This document shows, piece by piece, positions 15,536 to 24,604 of a DNA stretch of 64,000 bases (position 1 is its first letter; each line of letters begins with the position of its first letter). Position numbers and translations under genes: made by a program. This DNA comes from Sphingobacteriales bacterium (GTDB lineage Bacteria; Bacteroidota; Bacteroidia; Chitinophagales; Chitinophagaceae): contig JACRJO010000029.1 of assembly GCA_016219985.1 (NCBI GenBank), forward strand, positions 247,019-311,018, given 5' to 3'. The notes beneath the pieces were generated by a model. That model saw only the letters and a list, made by a program, of their open reading frames with translations. It did no database searches and was not told the origin of the DNA.

Positions 15536-17014
15536 CTATCCTTTATTGTTTGCCGCGGAATCTAACGCATCCGGCCCCGCTTGCCGGCGGAACAATCCCC
15601 TGAAGAAACGAATGATACGGCTATAAAATTCTTTATTCAGTAACTGGGAATCCCGCATCGCTTTATAGGTCAGAAACAGTCCCAGCGGCAAGAGTACAAA
15701 AGTAGCCAGCCACATACCGGCAAAGGGGGTGAGGCTGTCTTCTTTCGCAAATTTTTCTCCCGTGGTGCTGGAGAAATAAAACAGCATAAAGAAGACGATC
15801 GCAAAGATCAGGGGCGTGCCCAGGCCTCCTTTCCGGATAATGGATCCCAGCGGGGCGCCAATCAGGAACAATACCAGGCAGGCCAGGGAAAGGGAGATCT
15901 TCCGGTGCCATTCAATCTCATGTTTACGCAGGTTCCTTTCCTTGTCTTTCATGATCTGGAATAAGGATTCCGCATTGATCCGGATCGAGCCGGCCGTGCT
16001 CCTCGCCATTTCATTCACATTGGAGCGGGCCGAGTCCGGCAGCAGTTCATTAAAATTCCGGGCCTTGCCGAAAACAGAACTATCCGGGGGGAACCGGTTC
16101 CAGGAAGAATCGAGGAGTGAATTAAAAGGCAGCACATTAAACATATCCTTCAGCGACTGCGCCCGGGTTTGGGCGTTTTCTTTTTTGAGCGAGTCAATCG
16201 CCTTATCCAGCTGGCGCATGCTGAACATTTTTTCATTGTTCTTATTCACGCTGTCGGCCGTACGGTTAGAAAAGCCCAGGTTGCTCAGGTCAAATTGCTT
16301 TTTATATTCTTTAAAACCGATCCGGATATATTCAATATTTGACCGTGCATACACATTCCCCCGCTCCTGGTAACGCCAGCCGTCTTTAAGATTGAATTCG
16401 AGGAAGCGTTTGTTTTCCGTCACCCGCATAATGCCGCTCCGGGCCACAATAAAATTATCCTGCAGGGGATTGCCCTGCTCGTAGATGATCACATCCCGGA
16501 TCACGCTGTCATTCGCTTCCTTTTTCCCGATCTTGATGGCAAAACCGCTGATCTTATCATAAAAGACCCCTTCCTTCAGATCAAAAGCCGGCTTGGCATA
16601 AATAATATCCGCCAGCAAGGTCCGGGATTTCAGGTTGGCCACCGGGATCACATAATTGGAGAACAGGAAGGCCACCCCGCTTATAAAGACACTGATGATA
16701 AATAAGGGCCGCATAAACCGGAGCAGGGATATCCCCGCGGATTTAATGGCAACGAGTTCAAAACTTTCTCCCAGGTTACCAAAGGTCATTAAGGAAGAGA
16801 GTAAGACCGCGAGGGGCAGGGCCAGGGGTACCAGTACGGCGCTCTGGTAAAGGATAAACTCCAGTATGACCTGCACGCCCAGTCCCTTTCCCACAAAATC
16901 GTCAATGTACAGCCAGAAAAACTGGATGACCAGTACCAGCAACGTGATAAAGAACGTAGCGATAAAGGGACCGATAAAGGCCTTGATGATAAGTTTATCT
17001 AATTTCCTGAACAC
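15536..17014 (-). CDS. LptF/LptG family lipopolysaccharide export permease
   Basis: About 492 residues from a GTG at 17014. The open frame runs to 17101, but family members begin with a short KLDKLIIKAFIGPFIATFF-like helix, as here right after the GTG. The longer form would overlap the divergent gene at 17029. Three N-terminal helices, a long periplasmic domain (about residues 110-370) and three C-terminal helices (KISLSLACLVLFLIGAPLGSI) match YjgP/YjgQ proteins. These pull LPS from the inner membrane with LptB. Confidence 0.88.
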   Translation of the reverse strand: MFRKLDKLIIKAFIGPFIATFFITLLVLVIQFFWLYIDDFVGKGLGVQVILEFILYQSAVLVPLALPLAVLLSSLMTFGNLGESFELVAIKSAGISLLRFMRPLFIISVFISGVAFLFSNYVIPVANLKSRTLLADIIYAKPAFDLKEGVFYDKISGFAIKIGKKEANDSVIRDVIIYEQGNPLQDNFIVARSGIMRVTENKRFLEFNLKDGWRYQERGNVYARSNIEYIRIGFKEYKKQFDLSNLGFSNRTADSVNKNNEKMFSMRQLDKAIDSLKKENAQTRAQSLKDMFNVLPFNSLLDSSWNRFPPDSSVFGKARNFNELLPDSARSNVNEMARSTAGSIRINAESLFQIMKDKERNLRKHEIEWHRKISLSLACLVLFLIGAPLGSIIRKGGLGTPLIFAIVFFMLFYFSSTTGEKFAKEDSLTPFAGMWLATFVLLPLGLFLTYKAMRDSQLLNKEFYSRIIRFFRGLFRRQAGPDALDSAANNKG

Positions 17015-17028
17015 GTTATCTTTAATAG

Positions 17029-17646
17029 ATGAATTCCGCAAAAATAAGGCTTTCGGGAGAGGAGCAGTTACAGGTATTGAATGCTGACTGGATTTTAACA
17101 AAGAACCGGATCCTGCGGGAGATTGACCTGTTCCTCGGCGAACTGCAGCTGAACCAGCAAGACCTGCTGGATCAATCCGGGAAAAAGCTTCCGGAAGCCG
17201 TAGGCGCTATTCCTCCCAAAATATCGCGGGGGGAGAATTATCAGGGCCTGCCTTACCGGGTATTGGATTACCCGCGTTACTATCAGCCCCCGGGCATCTT
17301 TGCGGTGCGGACAATGTTTTGGTGGGGACATTTTTTCAGCGTCAGCCTGCAGTTATCCGGCACCTGGAAAGCCGGGAGTCAGGAATCGGTTATCCGCCAT
17401 TACCGGCAACTGGCAAAATGGGGTTTCTTTGCCTGTACTGGCGGGGATCCCTGGCAACAGGATCCCGGATCCGGGCATTACCAGCTGATCCGTGAACCCG
17501 GGGCCCCGGCCTTTGAAAAAATAATCCGGGAACAACCCTTCATTAAGCTGGTAGCCACGCATGAGTTAGCAGGCTGGGAACAGTTACCCGGACTCCTGCT
17601 CGAAGATTTTAAGCGGATGATGGAAACAGCCGGTTATGCCCCTTAA
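17029..17646 (+). CDS. hypothetical protein
   Basis: 205 residues, soluble, no signal peptide. I do not recognise the family. Visible features are a helical N-terminus (ILTKNRILREIDLFLGELQ) and a central aromatic region (YRVLDYPRYYQPPGIFAVRTMFWWGHFF). Continuous good codon usage and a tight fit between divergent and convergent genes support it as real. It overlaps the 3' end of the START-like gene by 4 bp. Confidence 0.7.
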   Translation: MNSAKIRLSGEEQLQVLNADWILTKNRILREIDLFLGELQLNQQDLLDQSGKKLPEAVGAIPPKISRGENYQGLPYRVLDYPRYYQPPGIFAVRTMFWWGHFFSVSLQLSGTWKAGSQESVIRHYRQLAKWGFFACTGGDPWQQDPGSGHYQLIREPGAPAFEKIIREQPFIKLVATHELAGWEQLPGLLLEDFKRMMETAGYAP

Positions 17647-18020
17647 TTACCCAGCCGGTGGAAAAGCTCCTTGACCTGGTAATCCCAGAGCCTACTCTGG
17701 TCTTTGATGTCTTTCTTTTCCGCAAAATCTTTGATCACCAGGATGGTCTGGTTGGTGATCTCTGATTTTTCGATACGGAATTCGAAATACTCCTCTTTAG
17801 GGGCGGTCTGCCAGTGAAAGCGTACAAATTTGTCCTGCTCGCTTTCCAGTATATCGGCTTTTTCAAAAGCCCCGTTCCAGCCAAAATAAAAAATACTGTC
17901 TCTCTCATCAACTTTATCGGCAAACCACTCCGCCAGGCCGGCGGGGGTGGCGAGGAATTCGTATAGTATGGGGGGGGAGCAGCGAACCGGGAATTCTAAG
18001 GTATATAATTGTTTACTCAT
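17643..18020 (-). CDS. START-like/SRPBCC domain protein
   Basis: 125 residues from the ATG at 18020 (MSKQLYTLEFPVRCSPPILYEFL). The pattern of a helix-grip fold is clear: ILYEFLATPAGLAEWFADKV, then IFYFGWNGAFEKADILE, a run of strands and a long C-terminal helix. It resembles the small START-like/AHSA1-type proteins of Bacteroidota. The frame is open to 18119, but the extra residues have no family resemblance. The ligand is unknown. Confidence 0.82.
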   Translation of the reverse strand: MSKQLYTLEFPVRCSPPILYEFLATPAGLAEWFADKVDERDSIFYFGWNGAFEKADILESEQDKFVRFHWQTAPKEEYFEFRIEKSEITNQTILVIKDFAEKKDIKDQSRLWDYQVKELFHRLGN

Positions 18021-18322
18021 TGGTTTCAATCGACACATTGCGATAGCTGCAATAATAGAAAATAAATCATTGCGGCAAAATATTTTACGACTTATTTTTC
18101 CCCTTATTTGTTTCCGCAAAGCTCCCTGAAAAATAAAACGGGGAAGAATTCGTTAATAGGATGCCAAAATTTATTTGGGCCGTACCGGCAAATACGTTAA
18201 ATTGCCTTGAAGTTCAATACTTTCTGTACAAGCCGGACATTGTGGTGGGTATTTTTAGAGTATAAGACCAAGCCAACTTATTATTCTTTGACCCTTAAAA
18301 TACACCATTTAAAACCATACCT

Positions 18323-19198
18323 ATGAGCATGAGACAACTCAAGATCACGAAGTCTATTACGAACCGTGAATCGCAAAGCCTTGAAAAATACCTGCAGGAA
18401 ATCGGCAAGGTAGAATTAATCACCCCGGAAGAAGAAGTCAAATTAGCCACCCTGATCAAACAGGGGGATCAGCGGGCATTGGACCGCCTGACCAAGGCCA
18501 ACCTGCGCTTTGTGGTGTCGGTAGCCAAACAGTACCAGAACCAGGGACTGTCTTTGCCGGACCTGATCAACGAAGGGAACCTGGGCCTGATCAAAGCCGC
18601 ACAGCGTTTTGATGAGACCCGTGGTTTTAAATTTATCTCCTATGCCGTGTGGTGGATCCGCCAGAGCATTTTGCAGGCCCTGGCCGAGCAGGCCCGGATC
18701 GTCCGGCTGCCCCTGAATAAAGTGGGACTGACCAACCGCATTCAAAAAGCATTCTCCCTGCTGGAACAGCAATACGAACGGGAACCCTCCGCAGAAGAAC
18801 TGGCTGAAGTGCTGGATATGGACCTCGACGAGGTTTCCTCCACCCTGGGCATCAATGCCCGTCATGTGAGCATGGACTCGCCCCTGTCCGAAGGCGAGGA
18901 AAACACCCTGATCGATGTGCTGGTGAACCCCAATGCGGAAAAGACAGACGGGGAACTGGATCATAACGAATCCCTGAAAACCGAGATCGACCGCTCGCTC
19001 AAGACCCTGACCGAAAGACAGAAGGAAGTGATTTGTTTTTTCTTTGGTATCGGGGTGGATCATCCCATGAGCCTGGAAGATATCGGGGAGCGGTTTAACC
19101 TGACCCGGGAACGGGTGAGGCAGATCAAGGACAAAGCCATCACCAAGCTCAAGACTTCCAACCGTTGTAAACTCTTAAGAACCTATTTAGGCGCATGA
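18323..19198 (+). CDS. rpoD: primary sigma factor RpoD (Bacteroidota type)
   Basis: 291 residues (289 from the ATG at 18329, which matches the common family start [10 protein letters not shown]). It has region 1.2 ([15 protein letters not shown]), region 2 ([38 protein letters not shown], then [11 protein letters not shown]), region 3 and region 4 with the helix-turn-helix [23 protein letters not shown]. Region 1.1 is missing, as is normal in this phylum. It directs RNA polymerase to the TAnnTTTG-type promoters seen throughout the window. Confidence 0.96.
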   Translation: MSMRQLKITKSITNRESQSLEKYLQEIGKVELITPEEEVKLATLIKQGDQRALDRLTKANLRFVVSVAKQYQNQGLSLPDLINEGNLGLIKAAQRFDETRGFKFISYAVWWIRQSILQALAEQARIVRLPLNKVGLTNRIQKAFSLLEQQYEREPSAEELAEVLDMDLDEVSSTLGINARHVSMDSPLSEGEENTLIDVLVNPNAEKTDGELDHNESLKTEIDRSLKTLTERQKEVICFFFGIGVDHPMSLEDIGERFNLTRERVRQIKDKAITKLKTSNRCKLLRTYLGA

Positions 19199-19233
19199 TT
19201 TAACCTTTACTCTGCGTATCTTTGCAACTCGTT

Positions 19234-19259
19234 AAAAAGTGAACTTCGGTTCACTTTTT
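19234..19259 (+). terminator. terminator after rpoD
   Basis: 11-bp perfect stem (AAAAAGTGAAC with its complement) around a TTCG tetraloop, followed by a T-run. Strong intrinsic terminator. Confidence 0.85.
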
Positions 19260-19325
19260 TGGTTTTTTTATAGTCAGTCTTCGATAAGAGTATGAAAGCG
19301 GAAAGTGGCTTAAAGGAGACTCCTT

Positions 19326-19438
19326 CCTTCGTTTCACTACGGCGGGCAGGCAGCCTGACAAGAAAATACGTTATGCTGAAGACTAACTAAACAGATTTCT
19401 GCCTTCGTTTCACTACGGCAGGCAGGCAACCTGACAAG
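19326..19438 (+). repeat. two direct repeat units upstream of ffh
   Basis: 37-bp units at 19326-19362 and 19402-19438 differ at about two positions and are 76 bp apart. They begin CCTTCGTTTCACTACGGC and end CCTGACAAG. Flanking GAAGA-TACTAA segments are also similar, so the true period is about 76 bp. No gene is seen in 19199-19540. Confidence 0.7.
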
Positions 19439-19540
19439 TAATAAACGATACGTTGAAGATTACTAATTAAAGCAAGCGCCTCCCTCATTTTACCCGGCAG
19501 GCAGACGCACAAATAATTTATTTTAGAAAGAGCACAGACT

Positions 19541-20866
19541 ATGTTCAATTCATTACAGGAAAAACTGGAAAGCGCCTTTAAGAACCTCAAAGGACAGGGA
19601 CGTATTACCGAGATCAATATCGCGAGCACGATTAAGGATATCCGCCGCGCACTCGTGGATGCGGATGTGAACTATAAAATCGCCAAGGAATTCACCGATA
19701 AAGTGAAGGACAAGGCCATGGGGGAGAAAGTGATCAATGCCATTTCCCCGGGGCAGTTAATGACCAAGATCGTGAAGGACGAGCTGGCCGAACTGATGGG
19801 CGGACAGGAAGCGGTTTTTAATGCCAAAGGCAACCCGGCCGTGATCCTGGTCGCCGGTCTGCAGGGTTCCGGTAAAACCACTTTCAGCGGCAAACTGGCC
19901 CATTACCTGAAAACAAAAAAGGGCCTCTCCCCTCTCCTGGTGGCCGCGGACATTTATCGTCCCGCTGCGATGGAGCAACTTCGTGTGCTGGGCGAACAGA
20001 TCGGCGTGGATGTTCATATAGAACCGGAAAATAAAGACGCGGTTGCGATTGCCGGTAATGCGGTTAAAGAAGCCCGCAGCAAAAACAAGAATGTGGTCAT
20101 TATCGATACGGCCGGCCGCCTGGCAGTGGACGAAGTGATGATGACCGAAGTCGCCGATATAAAGTATGCCGTGAACCCGCAGGAGATCCTCTTTGTGGTG
20201 GACAGCATGACCGGCCAGGACGCGGTAAACACCGCAAAAGCCTTTAATGAACGGCTGGACTTTACCGGGGTGGTGCTTACCAAATTAGACGGGGATACCC
20301 GGGGTGGTGCCGCCATTTCCATTAAATACACGGTCAATAAGCCGATCAAGTTTACCAGCAGCGGCGAAAAAATGGACACGCTCGATGTCTTCTATCCCGA
20401 CCGGATGGCCCAGCGGATCCTGGGTATGGGAGATATCACGTCCCTGGTGGAAAAAGCCCAGGCCCAGTTCGACGAAGAAGAAGCCAAAAAACTGGAGGCC
20501 AAACTCCGCAAGAATAAATTTGATTTTGCCGATTTCAAAATGCAGTTAGAGCAAATCAAAAAAATGGGAAATATGAAGGACCTGCTGGGGATGGTGCCGG
20601 GACTCGGCAGCAAAGTAAAAGACCTCGACATCAACGACGATTCCTTCAAAGGCATTGAAGCCATGATTAATTCAATGACGCCAGCCGAGCGGGCTGATCC
20701 CGACCTGATCGATGGCAGCCGCAAAAAAAGGATCGCCAAAGGCAGTGGCAAGGATATCCAGGATGTCAACAATTTCATGAAACAGTTTGAGCAGATGCGC
20801 GGCATGATGAAGAATATGAATAAAATGGGCGCGTTTGGGAAAATGATGCCGGGTGGGAAGAGGTAG
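19541..20866 (+). CDS. ffh: signal recognition particle protein Ffh
   Basis: 441 residues. N domain, then a GTPase domain with GLQGSGKTTFSGKLA near residue 105, DTAGR near 190 and TKLDGDTRGG near 247, then a methionine-rich M domain (FMKQFEQMRGMMKNMNKMGAFGKMMPGGKR) that binds signal peptides and 4.5S RNA. It targets nascent membrane proteins to FtsY. Length and order are normal. The TAG stop at 20864-20866 is the first unit of a TAGTCGGTAG-type repeat that continues downstream. Confidence 0.96.
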   Translation: MFNSLQEKLESAFKNLKGQGRITEINIASTIKDIRRALVDADVNYKIAKEFTDKVKDKAMGEKVINAISPGQLMTKIVKDELAELMGGQEAVFNAKGNPAVILVAGLQGSGKTTFSGKLAHYLKTKKGLSPLLVAADIYRPAAMEQLRVLGEQIGVDVHIEPENKDAVAIAGNAVKEARSKNKNVVIIDTAGRLAVDEVMMTEVADIKYAVNPQEILFVVDSMTGQDAVNTAKAFNERLDFTGVVLTKLDGDTRGGAAISIKYTVNKPIKFTSSGEKMDTLDVFYPDRMAQRILGMGDITSLVEKAQAQFDEEEAKKLEAKLRKNKFDFADFKMQLEQIKKMGNMKDLLGMVPGLGSKVKDLDINDDSFKGIEAMINSMTPAERADPDLIDGSRKKRIAKGSGKDIQDVNNFMKQFEQMRGMMKNMNKMGAFGKMMPGGKR

Positions 20867-20949
20867 TCGGTAGTTTGTAGTTAGTAGTTAGTAGTTTGTA
20901 GCCTGCCTGCTCGCCTCGCGGCGAAGCGGGCCGGTCAGGCAGGTTTGTA
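20864..20949. repeat. TAGT-type repeat and palindrome after ffh
   Basis: A run of TAGT(TC)GGTAG/TAGTTAGTAG units, then a palindrome whose outer arms are CCTGCCTG (20902-20909) and CAGGCAGG (20936-20943), with an inner TCGCC/GGCGA stem. The first TAG is the stop codon of ffh. Nothing else is seen in 20950-21156. Confidence 0.65.
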
Positions 20950-21156
20950 GTCTGTGTCGTGTACGGATATTCAGGTTCTATGAATTGGAGCAGGACTGAC
21001 AGTAGAACGAATTGAAATTCAATAATATAGGAAAGTTATCCTGATAAGAAAAATCAGGTGCCAGCGATAGATATCCATACGTAAGATGGGACTGTTAACT
21101 CCCGGCTGCTATCTGCGAACTGTTTCCTTAACTGTTACATTTTCCGATCAATTTCC

Positions 21157-21164
21157 TATCTTCG
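21157..21164 (+). promoter_or_regulatory. -7 element for rpsP
   Basis: TATCTTCG, close to TAnnTTTG, 58 bp upstream of the rpsP start. Confidence 0.45.
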
Positions 21165-21221
21165 CCGTCCGGTATCTACCGGAACTAACAATTATTGTTT
21201 AACGCTGTTAAATTTCTATTT

Positions 21222-21668
21222 ATGTCAGCCAAAATCCGTCTTCAGAGACACGGGTCTAAAAAGAGACCCTTTTACTTCATTGTTGTAGCCGATTCAAGGG
21301 CACCCCGCGACGGCAAATTCATCCAGAAATTAGGTACTTACAATCCCCTGACTGTTCCCGCTACTATTCAGCTGGACCGTCAAAAGGCATTGGAGTGGCT
21401 GAACAAAGGTGCTACACCCACCGATACTGTTCGCCGTATCCTCAGCTTTAAAGGCGTGTTGTACCTGAAACACCTGCTCCGTGGCGTAGGCCTGGGGCTG
21501 TTCGATGATGCAGCAGCAATGGAGAAATTCACCAAGTGGAGTGCTGAGCACGAAGCACAGGTGAAAAGACGCCAGGAAGAGGCCTACCGCCAAAAAAGAG
21601 CCAGACGTGTTGCCCCGGGTCGCAGACCTGAGCGCAAGGCAGAAGGTAATGGCGGTGGTGAAGGATAA
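21222..21668 (+). CDS. rpsP: 30S ribosomal protein S16
   Basis: 148 residues from the ATG at 21222 ([31 protein letters not shown]). The S16 core fills the first 85 residues. A basic, Glu/Arg-rich tail ([20 protein letters not shown]) extends it beyond the typical 80-90 residues, as is usual in Bacteroidota. It is part of the small ribosomal subunit and is followed by rimM, whose product helps assemble the 30S subunit. Confidence 0.95.
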   Translation: MSAKIRLQRHGSKKRPFYFIVVADSRAPRDGKFIQKLGTYNPLTVPATIQLDRQKALEWLNKGATPTDTVRRILSFKGVLYLKHLLRGVGLGLFDDAAAMEKFTKWSAEHEAQVKRRQEEAYRQKRARRVAPGRRPERKAEGNGGGEG

Positions 21669-21695
21669 TAAAAATCCGCATCCTGAAAGTTCATG

Positions 21696-21722
21696 AATCC
21701 CGGCCACAGGCCGGGATTTTTT
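21696..21722 (+). terminator. terminator after rpsP
   Basis: AATCCCGGCC-ACA-GGCCGGGATT followed by a T-run. 10-bp perfect stem. Confidence 0.85.
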
Positions 21723-21753
21723 GTTGCCACGGATTTTACCCGTCCGGTTTTTT

Positions 21754-22210
21754 TGCCACGAAAACACACGAATAAACACGAAAGAATTCTATCAGCCACC
21801 CGTCCTTCCCATCTTACCAGCATTTGCCGAAGCCAATAATCCGTGTCCATCCGTGTAATCCGTGGCCAACCATATTTTGCCGCCAGGCGAAGCCTGTAAA
21901 ACCTTTCGTGTGATTTCGTGTGTTTTCGTGGCCAGCCATATTTTGCCGAAGCCCAATAATCCGTGTCCATCCGTGTAATCCGTGGCCAGCCATATTTTGC
22001 CGCTCACTTCGCCGCCAGGCGAAACCTGTAAAACCTTTTCGTGTGCTTTCGTGTGTTTTCGTGGCCAACCATATTTTGCCGAAGCCCAATAATCCGTGTC
22101 CATCCGTGTAATCCCTGCCTACCGGACAGGCAGGCGTGGCTAACCGCTGCCGCAGGCAGCAAATTCTTTCGTGTGATTTCGTGTTTTTTCGTGGCCAACC
22201 CTTCTCCGCC
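21754..22210. repeat. mosaic of alternating interspersed repeats between rpsP and rimM
   Basis: Two unit types alternate. Type A contains CCGTGTCCATCCGTGTAATC (near 21840, 21960 and 22090). Type B contains TTTCGTGTGATTTCGTG (near 21904, 22036 and 22166). Each usually ends in GGCCAACCATATTTTGCCG. A reversed type-B unit opens the array at 21754-21789. The third A unit is interrupted by a CCTGCCTAC...GGACAGGCAGG palindrome near 22113. Open frames here are spurious. No gene is supported in 21723-22297. Confidence 0.85.
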
Positions 22211-22284
22211 AGGCACACCCGGGAAAGAGTCAGATAGTAATGAGTTTCCCCCGAATCACGAAATCTCTAACCTCCAACTTTATC

Positions 22285-22292
22285 TACCTTTG
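22285..22292 (+). promoter_or_regulatory. -7 element for rimM
   Basis: TACCTTTG, an exact TAnnTTTG match, 5 bp before the rimM ATG, implying a leaderless or very short-leader mRNA. Confidence 0.55.
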
Positions 22293-22297
22293 GCCTT

Positions 22298-22816
22298 ATG
22301 GCAGAATATTACAACACCGGCAAATTCGTGGCTGTGCATGGCCTCCAGGGAGAACTGCTGTTCAAGCATGTGCTTGGTAAAAAAACATCCCTGAAAGGAC
22401 TGGCGGCTTTATTTGTGGAAGAAAAGAAAAATGCCTTCCTGCCCTGGTTCATCGAATCAGCAAAAATCAAATCGGAAGACGAGATCTATCTCAAACTGGA
22501 AGGGATAAATACCCGGGAGGCAGCTATGAAATTGGTCCGGAAACAGGTATGGCTGCCCGAAGCGGATTTTAAAAAATATACGGCCAAATCGGCACCCGCC
22601 GGTTTACTCGGCTATACCATTATCGATAACAAGGAACCCCTGGGCGAGATCCTGGAACTGATCGAACAACCCCACCAGTTGCTCTGCCGCCTGGAGATCA
22701 AAGGAAAAGAAGTCCTGATCCCCCTGCACGAAGGCTCCCTGCAAAAAATAGATCATAAAAAAAAGGAAGTGCTGGTGGAATTGCCGGAGGGGCTGCTGGA
22801 TATCTATCTTACCTAG
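22298..22816 (+). CDS. rimM: 16S rRNA processing protein RimM
   Basis: 172 residues. The N-terminal RimM barrel (YYNTGKFVAVHGLQGELLFKH) binds ribosomal protein S19, and the C-terminal PRC barrel (LLGYTIIDNKEPLGEILELIEQPHQLL, ending VELPEGLLDIYLT) is complete. It helps 30S head maturation. It lies downstream of rpsP as in many bacteria, although trmD, the usual third member, is 28 kb away here. The 3' end overlaps the convergent gene by 8 bp. Confidence 0.94.
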   Translation: MAEYYNTGKFVAVHGLQGELLFKHVLGKKTSLKGLAALFVEEKKNAFLPWFIESAKIKSEDEIYLKLEGINTREAAMKLVRKQVWLPEADFKKYTAKSAPAGLLGYTIIDNKEPLGEILELIEQPHQLLCRLEIKGKEVLIPLHEGSLQKIDHKKKEVLVELPEGLLDIYLT

Positions 22817-23282
22817 GTCCCATGATAAAATCCGCCAGTAATTTCATCCGGTAGTAAAGATTACTCAGCATCAGGGAGACATTGTTTTTTACCGTAACCA
22901 CGGACCCGCCGTTCATCTTTTTAATATTCTTAAGTTCTTCGATCTTTTCATCGATCTTATCTACCAGTTTCTCCGCCTCCCATCCCAGGTATTTCCGGTT
23001 CCGCTCGTCCTTGATATGATAGGGTTCGATCCGGCCGGGTTTCAGTTTTTTAAATTTGAAATTGGCCTCCACCGCTTTTTTAATGGCTTCATTGCCCAGC
23101 AGGTCGATCATGATATCCGCCGGCACCTTGTTCAGGTAGGCATTGTGAAAGATATTCAGGTTGTTCCTCAGTTCGCGGATCACCTGCTTTTTCAGCACAT
23201 CGCTGGTCTTCCCTTCACTGTGCAGAAAGGTCAGCAGATCCTTCAGCGGCCCGATGCCGGTCTTCAGCCATTCCAGGTTCAT
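22809..23282 (-). CDS. hypothetical protein
   Basis: 157 residues, mostly helical and rich in Lys and Glu (KLVDKIDEKIEELKNIKKMNGGS), without signal peptide or transmembrane segment. I do not recognise a domain. It starts 24 bp from dinB, on the opposite strand, and converges on rimM with an 8-bp overlap. Steady codon use across the whole length suggests a real gene. Confidence 0.7.
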   Translation of the reverse strand: MNLEWLKTGIGPLKDLLTFLHSEGKTSDVLKKQVIRELRNNLNIFHNAYLNKVPADIMIDLLGNEAIKKAVEANFKFKKLKPGRIEPYHIKDERNRKYLGWEAEKLVDKIDEKIEELKNIKKMNGGSVVTVKNNVSLMLSNLYYRMKLLADFIMGPR

Positions 23283-23293
23283 ATTGCTTTAAC

Positions 23294-23301
23294 TAACTTT
23301 G
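23294..23301 (+). promoter_or_regulatory. -7 element for dinB
   Basis: TAACTTTG, an exact TAnnTTTG match, 4 bp before the GTG start, pointing to leaderless transcription. Confidence 0.5.
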
Positions 23302-23305
23302 TTTC

Positions 23306-24478
23306 GTGTCAGCAAACAAAATACGACATATTGCCCATTTTGACCTGGATTCCTTCTTCGTATCCGTGGAGATTCGTAACAATCCCTCGTTAAAAGGCAA
23401 GCCTGTCCTGGTGGGCGGTTACGAACGGGGCGTGGTGGCCGCCTGCAGCTACGAGGCCCGGAAATTCGGGATCCATTCCGCCATGCCCATGAAAAAAGCA
23501 ATGCAGTTATGCCCGCAGGCCATTATCACCAATGCGAGCCGGGACCAGTACAGCAAATACTCCCGCTGGGTAACGGATATCATTGCTTCCAAAGTACCCT
23601 TGTTCGAAAAAGCGAGTATCGATGAATTTTATATTGACCTGACAGGGATGGATAAATTCTTCGGCGTAAGCAAGTATGCCCGGGAATTAAGAGCGCATAT
23701 TATCCGGGAAACAGGTCTCCCGATTTCCTGCGGCCTCTCTACCGCCCGCTTTATCAGCAAAATGGCCACGAATGAAGCCAAGCCCAATGGTTTTCTGGAG
23801 ATCCCCCCCGGAAAGGAAATCGAATTTCTCTGGCCCCTGGGGGTGGAAAAGATCAATGGCGTGGGCAAACAAACCGAACAGCAACTGAAAACATTCGGCA
23901 TTTATACGATTGAGGACATAGCCAAAACGCCCCCGGAACTGATGGAGCGGATTGCCGGTAAATGGGGTGAAAGCCTCTGGCACAAAGCCCATGGCCGGGG
24001 CAGTGCGGATATCACCACCGACTGGGAACAGAAAAGCATGAGCCATGAGAATACCTTTGATACCGATTATACCGACCTCGAATTCCTGAACAAGGAACTG
24101 GTACGGCTAACCGAAAAAACCGCTTTCTCCCTCCGGGAAGATGAAAAAATGACCGGTTGTGTAACCGTCAAGATCCGGTATGCCGATTTCGAAACCACCA
24201 CCTGCCAGGAAACCATTGATTATACCGCCCTCGATGATGCTCTGATCGCCAAAGTAAAGAGCCTGTTCAGTAAGAACTGGCAGAAAGGAAGGCCCGTCAG
24301 GCTGCTGGGGGTCCGTTTCAGCCACATGATACCAATCAGCACACAGATGAGCCTCTTTGATAATAAGGTGGAGAAACTGAATTTGTACAAAGCCGTCGAT
24401 GAAATAAAGGAACGGTTTGGCAGTAAATTAGTCACCAAGGCGGTAGTGACAAAACCCAAACCGGCTGATCCCGGGTAA
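23306..24478 (+). CDS. dinB: DNA polymerase IV (Y-family)
   Basis: 390 residues from a GTG. Catalytic acidic residues are in AHFDLDSFFVSVE near residue 10 and KASIDEFYIDLTG near 105. Palm, finger, thumb (GVGKQTEQQLKTFGIYTIEDIA) and little-finger domains follow in order. A clamp-binding motif QMSLF lies near residue 350. It performs error-prone bypass of damaged bases. The start was chosen because SANKIRHIAHFDLDSFF matches the family and the -7 element sits just upstream. Confidence 0.94.
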   Translation: MSANKIRHIAHFDLDSFFVSVEIRNNPSLKGKPVLVGGYERGVVAACSYEARKFGIHSAMPMKKAMQLCPQAIITNASRDQYSKYSRWVTDIIASKVPLFEKASIDEFYIDLTGMDKFFGVSKYARELRAHIIRETGLPISCGLSTARFISKMATNEAKPNGFLEIPPGKEIEFLWPLGVEKINGVGKQTEQQLKTFGIYTIEDIAKTPPELMERIAGKWGESLWHKAHGRGSADITTDWEQKSMSHENTFDTDYTDLEFLNKELVRLTEKTAFSLREDEKMTGCVTVKIRYADFETTTCQETIDYTALDDALIAKVKSLFSKNWQKGRPVRLLGVRFSHMIPISTQMSLFDNKVEKLNLYKAVDEIKERFGSKLVTKAVVTKPKPADPG

Positions 24479-24502
24479 ATGGTTCCTTCCTATCTTCGTG
24501 TC

Positions 24503-24577
24503 AGCCTGTCTGCCGCAGGCAGGTTGTTAGCTGTTAGCCGCTAACCAGTAACCAGCATCCAGTATCCAGCATCCAAT
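24503..24577. repeat. short interspersed repeats between dinB and the dipeptidase
   Basis: A palindrome (CAGCCTGTCTGCCGCAGGCAG) followed by TTAGCTGTTAGCCGCTAACC and a run of CAGTAACCAGCATCCAG-type units. No gene is seen. Confidence 0.55.
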
Positions 24578-24604
24578 TAAATAATCTTAAATAAACTTAC
24601 GATC

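Noticed and set aside
17015..17101. Longer start for the LptF/G-like gene
   Set aside because: It overlaps the divergent gene and the family begins at the GTG at 17014.
21584..22394. Several overlapping frames of 100-150 codons between rpsP and rimM (patterns like DYTDGHGL and KTHEITRK)
   Set aside because: They are translations of interspersed repeat units and lack any start signal or conserved fold.
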